Source: Anaerolineae bacterium (GTDB lineage Bacteria > Chloroflexota > Anaerolineae > Aggregatilineales > Phototrophicaceae). Taken from it: 64,000 nt of DNA. The translations under genes were made by a program, and so were the position numbers. A model generated the notes under the pieces. It saw only the letters and a list, made by a program, of their open reading frames with translations. It was not told the DNA's origin and did not search any database. The stretch covers positions 1 through 64,000 of the forward strand of contig JAJDWK010000048.1 in NCBI GenBank assembly GCA_022825675.1, given 5' to 3'. Every line of letters begins with the position of its first letter. Within the stretch, counting starts at the first letter, position 1. Positions 32,144 through 39,301 of the stretch are shown here, piece after piece.

Positions 32144-33586
32144 CTAACCCGCCGCCATCATCCCGCTGACGAGATTTTCCCCGTCGTTCAGCCGCGCCAG
32201 GGACGCGATGCGCACCGAGGCGTTAAAGCCCGTCGGCGGCTCCGGCGACCATTGCATCAGATGCTCGCGGGAGAATGCCATCGCGCTCTCGTTGGCGGCG
32301 GCGGCCGCCGCTTCCGATGTGTATACCGAAATCGCGACGACATTGCTGTCATTGTCGTGCATGGTGTATTGGGCGAAGAAGCCATCAAGCGCCAGCAGCT
32401 GCGGCACCAGATGCTGCTGCGCCAGGGCGTTGGCATCGTCAAAATGCGTGAGGTCATACTCAGCATAGCGGCGCAGGCTGGCATAAAGCGGCGCGCCGCC
32501 ATCCATACTTGCGGGCAGCGCGTTGTAGATGCGCAAGCCGATGGGACCTTCAAAGACGCTGGGCGCTTCTGGCAGCAGGCTCGCCAGATTTTCCGCCACA
32601 AAATCAGCCGCCGCCGCATTGGACGCCGCCGCCTGCGCCGGCGATTCGAAGAGGCTGACCGCCGTCATATCCGCGTCCGCGAAGAGCAGAAAATAGCCGA
32701 TAAAACCGTCGCTGCCGCGCATAATCGGCAGGAAGCCGTCTTCGACAATCGCGACAATGTCATCCTGGCGCGCCGCGTCCAGCCCCGTGTACATGCGCAC
32801 GCTGATAAAGCGGCGGTTATCGATGAGATTCATGCCTCCCCGCTGCTCCGCCAGCGCCGCGATGCCTACCGAGCCATTGAGAATCAGCGGCGCATTGGGC
32901 AGATATTGCGTAAGATTTTCCGCCACGAAGTCGCGCGCTTTCTCGTTGGACGCCAAGGCGGACGCTTCGGAATCAAAGACGCTGAGCGCGGCGAGCTGCC
33001 CGGCATCATTCGTCAGCATGTAATAGCCGAAGAAGCCATCAGACCCCGTCATCAACGGCAGGAAACCTTCTTCCACCGTCTCGACATACGCGGCGAGGTC
33101 GTCCGTGGCGAAGTCTTCATAGAGGCGCAGGCTGGCATGCAAAGGTCCGCTTGCGTCCGCCGCCATCGCGTCAAGCGCTTGCACTACGCCGATGCGCACC
33201 GTGCCTTCGATGAGCAGCGGCGGGTTCGGCAGCAATGGCGCCAGGTGCGCGGCGACATAGTCCCGCGCCGCCTCGTTGGATGCGGCGGCTGCTTCCGCCG
33301 ACGCAAACAGGTTGATGGTTGCCAAGCGCTCGCCATCCGGCAGCCAATAATAGCCGATGAAGCCCTCGCTGCCGCGGATATGGGGCAGGAAGCCCGCCTC
33401 GGTGTGGTGGCGGATGGCGTCCATGGCCTCAGGGTTGATGTCATCGTAAAGGCGGATGCTGACGAAGACTTCGTCCGGCATCATGCCTTGTCCGGCGACA
33501 GTCAGCGGCAGCGCTGCCAACAATAGCAGCGCCACAGCGAGCAGGAGCTTCACACTTGTACTGCTTGGCGATAGGTTTTTCTGCAC
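32144..33586 (-). CDS. Secreted protein with four tandem ABM-like (ferredoxin-like) domains
   Basis: A 480-residue protein starting at GTG 33586 with GGAGG upstream. A signal peptide (KLLLAVALLLLAALPLTVAG) is followed by four repeats of about 110 residues (40-132, 149-242, 259-351, 367-460). Each reads like VSIRLYDD ... GFLP...GSDGFIGYY ... LSVFDSEA.A.ASNE.ARDFVAENL..LLPNAP, then a G(S/T)V.I strand. The pattern resembles dimeric alpha/beta-barrel (ABM) domains, so four copies could build two barrels in one chain. Repeats 1-3 are closest; repeat 4 is diverged. No catalytic residue is obvious. Function unknown; probably exported or surface-bound. Confidence 0.8.
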   Translation of the reverse strand: MQKNLSPSSTSVKLLLAVALLLLAALPLTVAGQGMMPDEVFVSIRLYDDINPEAMDAIRHHTEAGFLPHIRGSEGFIGYYWLPDGERLATINLFASAEAAAASNEAARDYVAAHLAPLLPNPPLLIEGTVRIGVVQALDAMAADASGPLHASLRLYEDFATDDLAAYVETVEEGFLPLMTGSDGFFGYYMLTNDAGQLAALSVFDSEASALASNEKARDFVAENLTQYLPNAPLILNGSVGIAALAEQRGGMNLIDNRRFISVRMYTGLDAARQDDIVAIVEDGFLPIMRGSDGFIGYFLLFADADMTAVSLFESPAQAAASNAAAADFVAENLASLLPEAPSVFEGPIGLRIYNALPASMDGGAPLYASLRRYAEYDLTHFDDANALAQQHLVPQLLALDGFFAQYTMHDNDSNVVAISVYTSEAAAAAANESAMAFSREHLMQWSPEPPTGFNASVRIASLARLNDGENLVSGMMAAG

Positions 33587-33712
33587 GATTTTCCTCCAGT
33601 TGCGGGATAGGTCACGGGTGCTGCTGGTGATGCCCTGGACGCTGTCACAAAGCGCGGCATCACATTTCAGTCTATATCTGTTGCCGCCCGCATGTCAATC
33701 GGCGAGGCGGGG

Positions 33713-33750
33713 GAGGCAGGGCAATCGCATCAAATTATGCTTCACCACAA
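33713..33750 (-). repeat. ATTGCCC block, minus orientation
   Basis: GGCAGGGCAATCGCATCAAA then TTATGCTTCACCACAAC, the same block as 1717-1773 and 41795-41839. Confidence 0.65.
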
Positions 33751-33771
33751 CAAGCCGAATTAAACGCAAAT

Positions 33772-33885
33772 TTAACCACGGAGGACACCGAGATACACCG
33801 AGAAAAGCATGAGAAGCCTCTTTAATGCTTTTCTCGATGTCCTCATTTTCCCCTGTGCTCTCGGTGGTAAGGGCTGTGTTCAAAC
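33772..33885 (-). repeat. TTACCACCGAG element, copy D (inverted)
   Basis: Reads in reverse orientation: TTAACCACGGAGGACACCGA, GATACACCGAGAAAAGCATG, TCCTCATTTTCCCC and CTCTCGGTGGTAAGGGCTGT. It is the reverse complement of copies at 17936, 41900 and 46890. Confidence 0.8.
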
Positions 33886-33928
33886 TACCCTGATAAATGA
33901 AGAAGCATAGAGCCATTTCAAGAAATAA

Positions 33929-33985
33929 CTTTGTGTCCTTTGTGTCTTTGTGGTGAAGAATAATTTGATTCGATTGCCCTGCGCC
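33929..33985 (+). repeat. ATTGCCC block, plus orientation
   Basis: CTTTGTGTCCTTTGTGTCTT, TGTGGTGAAGAATAATTTGA and TTCGATTGCCCTGCGCC. With the two elements before it, this fills most of the 480-bp gap 33587-34066. Confidence 0.65.
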
Positions 33986-33998
33986 TTGCCCGCCCCGC

Positions 33999-34028
33999 TT
34001 GACAAGCGCCGCCGCCGCTTGCTATTGT
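33999..34028 (+). promoter_or_regulatory. Promoter of the glycerol-1-phosphate-dehydrogenase-like gene
   Basis: TTGACA (33999-34004), 18-bp spacer, TATTGT (34023-34028), 38 bp before the start codon. Confidence 0.6.
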
Positions 34029-34066
34029 TGCGCCAGCCAACCGCGAACTGAATGCGAGGAACCGCC

Positions 34067-35110
34067 ATGCGCGACCGCCCCGGTTTTACCACAGTCTTTG
34101 GACGCAATTTGCTCGCCGAACTGCCCAATATCGCCCATCGCCCTTATCTCGTGGTTACCATGCAGGACTTGTGGGATTTGTTCAAACACAACTTTGACGA
34201 CAACCTCGCGGGACCCTATATCGTCAGCACCATTGACGGCGATGCGCTGGAGCTGGAAGCGGGCAGGCTGCCCGCATGCCGCAGCATCATCGGGCTGGGC
34301 GGCGGGCAAGCGCTGGATGTTGCCAAATTCTTCGCCTGGAAGTTGCAGCTGCCGCTCTTCCAAGCGCCGACTTCGATGTCGGTCAACGCCGCTTTTGGGC
34401 ATCGCGCTGGCTTGCGCTATCAGGGGCGGGTGCGTTATGTAACCTGGGCGGTGCCAGAAGCGGTCTATGTCGATTTTGATGTCATCCAAAATGCGCCGCC
34501 GGTCGTCAACCGCAGCGGCATTTGCGAGATTCTTTGTTATCACACCGCCCATGCCGATTGGCGTTATGCCCAGCGGCAGGGCAAGGTCGAGGCGAAATGG
34601 CAATACGACCAGGCGCTGGTGGACGAGGCGCAGGCGGTGCTGGCGACGGTGCTGGCGGCGCTGGACGACATCCGCGAAGTCAACGAAGCCGGCATCCGCG
34701 CGCTGATGCTCGCCAACCGCTGGGGCGGGGCGGCTTTCCACAACCTCGGCTGGAACCCGCGCCCGATCGAAGGCGCGGACCATTTTTTGTTTTATGCGCT
34801 GGAATATCACACCGGCAAGAAGTTCATCCACGGGCAGCCGGTCTGCCTCGGCATTTATGTGGGCGCATTGCTGCATAATGACCGCGCGCCGGAAATGCTG
34901 GCCGCCATCATCCGCGCGGGCGTCGATATCCGCCCCGAAGCCATGGGCATCAGTTGGCATGATGTCGCCCATGCCCTGCTGAATATGCGCCAGTTCGTGC
35001 GCGATTATGGCTTGTGGTATGGCATCTATCACGATGCCGAGATTGACCAGGCGTTCGTCGATGCCCTGCGCGCCAATGTCGAGGCGGCTTATGCGGGGCT
35101 GACGCTTTAG
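34067..35110 (+). CDS. sn-Glycerol-1-phosphate dehydrogenase-like (AraM/EgsA) protein
   Basis: A 347-residue protein. ATG 34067 has GAGGA 6-7 nt upstream; the upstream ATG 34052 overlaps that site. The NAD-binding GLGGGQALDVAKFFAWK and QAPTSMSVNAAFG match the glycerol-1-phosphate dehydrogenase branch of the iron-ADH/dehydroquinate-synthase superfamily. Metal ligands are likely in CYHTAHADWR, LEYHTGKKFIHGQPVCLG. The family reduces dihydroxyacetone phosphate or acts on related substrates, but this branch is diverse, so the substrate is unsure. Stands alone with its own promoter. Confidence 0.75.
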   Translation: MRDRPGFTTVFGRNLLAELPNIAHRPYLVVTMQDLWDLFKHNFDDNLAGPYIVSTIDGDALELEAGRLPACRSIIGLGGGQALDVAKFFAWKLQLPLFQAPTSMSVNAAFGHRAGLRYQGRVRYVTWAVPEAVYVDFDVIQNAPPVVNRSGICEILCYHTAHADWRYAQRQGKVEAKWQYDQALVDEAQAVLATVLAALDDIREVNEAGIRALMLANRWGGAAFHNLGWNPRPIEGADHFLFYALEYHTGKKFIHGQPVCLGIYVGALLHNDRAPEMLAAIIRAGVDIRPEAMGISWHDVAHALLNMRQFVRDYGLWYGIYHDAEIDQAFVDALRANVEAAYAGLTL

Positions 35111-35241
35111 GCGGCGCGCTGATTTTCACGCATATACTACTTGGCAAACTGTACACAAGTTCATTCACCACAAAAGGCATAGTGTTTTTTGCGTTGCTTA
35201 TCGAAGTTTTGGTTCACGGAATGAAGCGCTCGCCACTAATA

Positions 35242-35271
35242 TTGACAGCGGCGAATCGCGCGGGGTATGAT
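35242..35271 (+). promoter_or_regulatory. Strong promoter of the DUF2335 operon
   Basis: TTGACA (35242-35247), 18-bp spacer, TATGAT (35266-35271). A CTGTACACAAGTTCATTCAC fragment related to the CACAGAG repeats lies just upstream (about 35149). Confidence 0.65.
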
Positions 35272-35337
35272 ACTTTTCAGGTAGAGTAAGAATATATGTA
35301 CATAAGGTGAGAACTTACCCAAGAGCGAGGGGGCGCA

Positions 35338-35628
35338 GTGGCGCAAAGAGAAATGAAGGCAGGATCATCAGAGTTTTTAGGCACTCAGGCAGCTTGGTAT
35401 AAGGGCATCGATCTTTCGATGAAGGCGGCGGGCGCAACGCAAATCATCGACGCCGATGCGCTGGTCAAGATGCAAAATGACGCCATCCGCGAATGCGTCC
35501 GCGCTGCTGGCAATTACTTTCGCGCAGCGATGTTAGAATTGTCGGGACATTCAGGAATATATCCCGAGGAATTGAAGGATGACCGCCGATGCCAGACGAT
35601 GCTAAAGAAGAAGAACGCAACACTATAG
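35338..35628 (+). CDS. Small hypothetical protein
   Basis: A 96-residue frame starting at GTG 35338, with AGCGAGGGGGC just upstream as ribosome site. The product is mostly helical (AAWYKGIDLSMKAAG ... ALVKMQNDAIRECVRAAGNYF) with a charged end. No family recognised. It overlaps the DUF2335 gene by 40 bases in another frame, which suggests translational coupling, and it sits right behind a strong promoter. The last 15 residues may be less constrained because they fall in the overlap. Confidence 0.6.
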   Translation: MAQREMKAGSSEFLGTQAAWYKGIDLSMKAAGATQIIDADALVKMQNDAIRECVRAAGNYFRAAMLELSGHSGIYPEELKDDRRCQTMLKKKNATL

Positions 35629-35990
35629 TAAGCAGCAAGTTTGAAGCCTATTCTTCCGATATTTTGCCGCATCATTCGCTAATTGAAGGTTATGAAAGAG
35701 CAATCCCAAACGGCGGTCAAGAGGTTGTTGCAATCGTAAGGCGGCAGCAGCTATTTACCTTCTTGACCAATATGGCGGCAATACTTACGAATAATTTTAT
35801 CCCGCTTATTTTGACGCTTCCCATTCTCTTGGCGATAGTGTCTGGCGCGTTAATTGAAGTGACTATCGTTGCCAGCATACCCATCGGCTTGTTTACTGCG
35901 GGCAGCGCAATCGGCAGAATAGTCACAACTTGGCGCGCCGGCGGCGCTGACGGTCAACTTGCTTTTGCGCGACTCTTCCGCAGAATCTGA
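35589..35990 (+). CDS. DUF2335-like predicted membrane protein
   Basis: A 133-residue protein. The soluble N-terminus contains LPHHSLIEGYERAIPNGGQEVVAIVRRQQ, resembling the conserved motif before the membrane part of DUF2335 proteins (the P..LE.YE.I.PG....I..MAE.Q pattern). Two hydrophobic segments follow (NNFIPLILTLPILLAIVSGALIEV; ASIPIGLFTAGSAIG). Some DUF2335 proteins occur near toxin or defence genes, but the function is unknown. It overlaps the upstream small gene and is followed by the DppA-like peptidase. Confidence 0.7.
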   Translation: MPDDAKEEERNTIVSSKFEAYSSDILPHHSLIEGYERAIPNGGQEVVAIVRRQQLFTFLTNMAAILTNNFIPLILTLPILLAIVSGALIEVTIVASIPIGLFTAGSAIGRIVTTWRAGGADGQLAFARLFRRI

Positions 35991-36020
35991 TAAGCCCCCA
36001 TTAGCTCCAGGCGGTGAATA

Positions 36021-36836
36021 ATGCGTATCCTCATCCTATGCGACATGGAAGGCGTCAGCGGCATCGTGACCTGGGACCAGGTCGGCGGCGGCAAAGCCGG
36101 CTATGCCGAGGGGCGGGCGCTGTATACTGCCGAAGTCAACGCCGCTGTCCGCGGTGCCGCCCGCGCCGGCGCCAGCGAAATCATCGTCATCGACGGGCAC
36201 AATGCCGGCGGCGACTGGCGTTACAATTCCCTGCTAAAAGCGGAGCTCGACCCCGCCTGCGAGTATGTGGCGCACCACACCTGGACCGAGTATCGCAAGC
36301 CCCTGGAGCAAGGCGTGGACGCCTGCCTGATGGTCGGCTATCACGCGCGCAACAACACGCCCGACGGCGTCTTGAACCACACCATCTCCTCAGCGCAATG
36401 CCGCAACCTCTGGTTCAACGATACGCTTGTCGGCGAAGTCGGCGTCAATGCCGCCCTCTGCGGGCATTATGGCTGCCCGGTGCTGCTGGTCACGGGTGAT
36501 GCCGCCGTCTGCCGCGAAGCGACGGAACTGCTGGGCAGCGGGCTGACAACCGTCGCCGTCAAACAGGGGTTGAGCAAATACTCCGCCCGCCAGATCGCGC
36601 CCCGGCGCGCCCGTGAAATGATCGAAGCCGGCGCGTATCAAGCGCTGCAAGATTTTGACGCGGTCGCGCCCTATAAGCCCGCCGCGCCCGTGACCATCAC
36701 CGTGGAATTCGGGCATTACGACACGATGATGCGCTATGTGCCGCGGGCGGATACCGAGCTGGACCAGCCGGCACAAAAAATGTACAGCCGCGCCGACAGC
36801 TGGCTGGAAGCCTGGGACAAAATCTGGCCCTGGTGA
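36021..36836 (+). CDS. DppA-type D-aminopeptidase (M55 family)
   Basis: A 271-residue zinc peptidase of usual length. CDMEGVSGI supplies Asp8 and Glu10, DGHNAGGDW a His, MVGYHA another His, and GEVGVNA a Glu, the expected M55 ligands. Members hydrolyse D-amino-acid dipeptides, for example from peptidoglycan, in the cytoplasm. An oligopeptide importer is not adjacent. It follows the DUF2335 gene by 30 bp with a good start (GGCGGTGAATA-ATG), possibly in the same transcript. Confidence 0.9.
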   Translation: MRILILCDMEGVSGIVTWDQVGGGKAGYAEGRALYTAEVNAAVRGAARAGASEIIVIDGHNAGGDWRYNSLLKAELDPACEYVAHHTWTEYRKPLEQGVDACLMVGYHARNNTPDGVLNHTISSAQCRNLWFNDTLVGEVGVNAALCGHYGCPVLLVTGDAAVCREATELLGSGLTTVAVKQGLSKYSARQIAPRRAREMIEAGAYQALQDFDAVAPYKPAAPVTITVEFGHYDTMMRYVPRADTELDQPAQKMYSRADSWLEAWDKIWPW

Positions 36837-36842
36837 TGCCGC

Positions 36843-37802
36843 TTAGGCAGTCGCCGCCGTCAGCGGCTGCAGGCTGTCTTCATGCGCCTCCAGCCATTGT
36901 ATCGCCGCCATCGCCGCCGAGGTGCCTTGCCCGACTGATGTCGCCACCTGCCGCCAAATCTCGTCTTGAATTTCGCCCGCGGCGAAGACGCCATCAACAT
37001 TGGTGCGGTAGCGCTGGTCGGTGATGATGTAGCCATTTTCGTTTAAAGCGATTTGCTCGCCGAAGACGGCGTTGTTGGGGTCATGCCCGATGAAGATGAA
37101 GACGCCTTCGGTGGGCGCAACCGTCTCTTCGCCGCTAATGACATCGCGCAGGCGCACGGCGGTAACGCCGCCCGCGCCGCCGACAATCTCCTCCACCACT
37201 GCGTTCCAGGTGAAGCGGATTTTCTCGTTTTTGAAGGCGCGCTCTTGCAATTGCACGCCGGCGCGCAGCTCGTCGCGGCGGTGGATGATGTTGACGCTGT
37301 TGGCGAAGCGCGTCAGGAAAATGCCCTCTTCCAGCGCGGAATCGCCGCCGCCCACCACCACAATGTCCTTGCCGCGGAAGAAAAAGCCATCGCAGGTGCC
37401 GCAATAGCTGACGCCCGCGCCGATATAGTCCTCTTCGCCGGGCACACCCAGCTTGCGCGGGTCAGCGCCAATGGTCACGATGACGGCATCGGCGCTGTAG
37501 TGCCCGCCCAAAGTCTTGACGATAAAGGGCGAGCCGCGGCTGAAATCCACGCTTTCCACCAAATCATATTCAAATTTGGCGCCGAAATTTTCGGCATGGT
37601 CTTTCATGCGCTCGACCAGCTCGGGACCGCTCAAGCCCTCGGGGAAGCCGGGATAATTTTCAATCTCATGCGTAATCGCGACTTGCCCGCCCAGCTGGGC
37701 GCCGGCGATGACAACTGGCGCCAGTTGCGCCCGCGCGGTGTAGAGCGCGGCGGTCAAGCCCGCTGGTCCCGAGCCGATGATGACTACCCGTTCTTTTTGC
37801 AT
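36843..37802 (-). CDS. trxB: Thioredoxin reductase
   Basis: A 319-residue FAD enzyme. The N-terminal GSGPAGLTAALYTARA binds FAD; the NADP domain has VVVGGGDSALEEGIF. The redox motif is Cys134-Gly-Thr-Cys137 (CGTCDGFFF) in place of the commoner Cys-Ala-Thr-Cys. VDGVFAAGEIQDEIWRQ is the C-terminal FAD motif. It reduces thioredoxin with NADPH in the cytoplasm. Convergent with the DppA gene. A CACAGAG repeat (37819-37854) lies directly upstream. Confidence 0.95.
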   Translation of the reverse strand: MQKERVVIIGSGPAGLTAALYTARAQLAPVVIAGAQLGGQVAITHEIENYPGFPEGLSGPELVERMKDHAENFGAKFEYDLVESVDFSRGSPFIVKTLGGHYSADAVIVTIGADPRKLGVPGEEDYIGAGVSYCGTCDGFFFRGKDIVVVGGGDSALEEGIFLTRFANSVNIIHRRDELRAGVQLQERAFKNEKIRFTWNAVVEEIVGGAGGVTAVRLRDVISGEETVAPTEGVFIFIGHDPNNAVFGEQIALNENGYIITDQRYRTNVDGVFAAGEIQDEIWRQVATSVGQGTSAAMAAIQWLEAHEDSLQPLTAATA

Positions 37803-37818
37803 GTTTGCCTCATTTTCG

Positions 37819-37854
37819 TTTATTCACCACAGAGCCACCGAGGGCACAGAGAAA
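37819..37854 (+). repeat. CACAGAG repeat (short copy)
   Basis: TATTCACCACAGAGCCACCG then AGGGCACAGAG, filling the gap between trxB and the small gene. Confidence 0.55.
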
Positions 37855-37860
37855 AATTGC

Positions 37861-38160
37861 TCATTCCGAAACAAACGGGGAATTTTCTAAATCAGCGAAG
37901 TCTAAGCCTTCGAGCGCTTTTTCTTGTTTCAGCACCGCCACCAGCGCTTCAAATTCTTCGCGGCAATCGCCCCAATAGCGCATGAACTTTTGCATTTCGG
38001 GCAGGATATCGCTTAGCTCGGCACCATTGGCGACTTGTTCCGCCAGCCGCGAGATTTTCTCGCAACAGTCGTTGCAGTCCATGGTGATGAGGGTTTCGTC
38101 GGCGGGGGCGTTGGCGATGAAGTCGAGTAGCCTGTCGATGCGCTCGTCATCATGCGGCAT
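37861..38160 (-). CDS. Small cysteine-containing protein, anti-sigma-factor-like
   Basis: A 99-residue acidic helical protein. The start MPHDDERIDRLLDFIANAPADE is followed by MDCNDCCEKISRLAEQVANG and a later WGDCREEFEALVAVLKQE. The spaced Cys/Asp residues suggest a zinc-binding anti-sigma or regulatory fold seen in small proteins of related bacteria. No partner sigma factor lies nearby. It is upstream of trxB on the same strand, 58 bp away, and might be a redox-sensing co-transcript. Function unproven. Confidence 0.6.
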   Translation of the reverse strand: MPHDDERIDRLLDFIANAPADETLITMDCNDCCEKISRLAEQVANGAELSDILPEMQKFMRYWGDCREEFEALVAVLKQEKALEGLDFADLENSPFVSE

Positions 38161-38285
38161 GGCGGGGTCTCCGCTGCTTGGGTCTAGGGTTAAGACGAGT
38201 GGCGGTTGAGGAATCTTACAAAGGGCTATACATATTGCAATTTATGTGAGACATATTGTTTGAATTCTTCTACTGAGGGCTAAGC

Positions 38286-39290
38286 ATGCAGTATCGCGTA
38301 TTGGGGCGCAGCGGCGTCAAAGTCGCGCCTTTGGCATTAGGCACCGGCAACTTCGCCGACCCCACACCGGAAGCGGAAGCGAGCCGCATCCTCAACCGCG
38401 CCCTTGACGCGGGCATCAACTTGATTGATACCAGCAATTCCTACAGCGATGGCGCCAGCGAAAGTTTCATCGGGCGGGCATTGGCGCGGGGACGGCGGCG
38501 TCACGAAGCGCTGCTGGCGACAAAAGCCTTTTACCGCGTCGGTGCCGGCGCCAATGACGAAGATCTATCGCGCCTGCATCTCATGCGCGCCTGTGAGGAT
38601 TCTTTGCGGCGGCTGCAGACGGACTATATCGACCTCTATCAAATGCACCGCCCGTCGCCGGCAATCCCAATGGAGGAAACTTTAAGCGCGCTGACAGATT
38701 TGCAGCGGCAGGGCAAGGTGCGTTATATCGGCTGCTCGGTGCACCCCGCCTGGAAGATCATGGAAAGCATCATGGTCAGCGAATTGAAGGGTTTTGCCCG
38801 TTTCATCAGCGAGCAGCCGCCCTACAACCTGCTGGACCGGCGCATCGAAAATGAGCTGGTGCCGATGTGCCAGGCGCATGGGCTGGGCTTGCTGACCTGG
38901 TCGCCGTTGGCGCAGGGCGTTTTGGCGGGTCGTTATGCCAGCGCCAGCCAATTGCCGCCTGATTCTCGCGGCGCGCTGCGCGGCGGCATCTATGCCGAGC
39001 GCATCACGGCGGCGGGCATCGCCGTGGGCGAGCGGCTGGCGGCGCTCGCAAAAGCGCATGGCATCAGCCCCGCGCAGTTGGCGACGCTTTGGGTGAAAGA
39101 TCAGCCCGGCATCACCGCGCCGATTATTGGACCGCGCACGCTGGAGCATTTGCAGCATCTGCTGCCGGTGCTGGACATGCGCTTGAGCGTGGAATTGGCG
39201 GAGGCCTGTGACCGCCTGGTCGCGCCGGGCGGGGCGGTCGCCAGCTTTTTTAACAGCGCGGATTGGATGAAGCAGCGCGTTCTGTTGTAG
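38286..39290 (+). CDS. Aldo/keto reductase
   Basis: A 334-residue (beta/alpha)8 oxidoreductase. [22 protein letters not shown] is the standard start. The catalytic Asp is in [21 protein letters not shown] with Tyr four residues on, and Lys lies in ALLATKAF; the His is in [21 protein letters not shown] is a family landmark. It reduces aldehydes or ketones, or acts on sugars, with NADPH. The start ATG follows GAGGGCTAAGC. Convergent with GH116. Confidence 0.93.
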   Translation: MQYRVLGRSGVKVAPLALGTGNFADPTPEAEASRILNRALDAGINLIDTSNSYSDGASESFIGRALARGRRRHEALLATKAFYRVGAGANDEDLSRLHLMRACEDSLRRLQTDYIDLYQMHRPSPAIPMEETLSALTDLQRQGKVRYIGCSVHPAWKIMESIMVSELKGFARFISEQPPYNLLDRRIENELVPMCQAHGLGLLTWSPLAQGVLAGRYASASQLPPDSRGALRGGIYAERITAAGIAVGERLAALAKAHGISPAQLATLWVKDQPGITAPIIGPRTLEHLQHLLPVLDMRLSVELAEACDRLVAPGGAVASFFNSADWMKQRVLL

Positions 39291-39301
39291 GGGCGCTTCG
39301 C

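Noticed and set aside
32252-33526. A 424-codon forward frame opposite the ABM-repeat gene
   Set aside because: It is His/Arg-rich without any family motif, while the reverse strand has a signal peptide and internal repeats.
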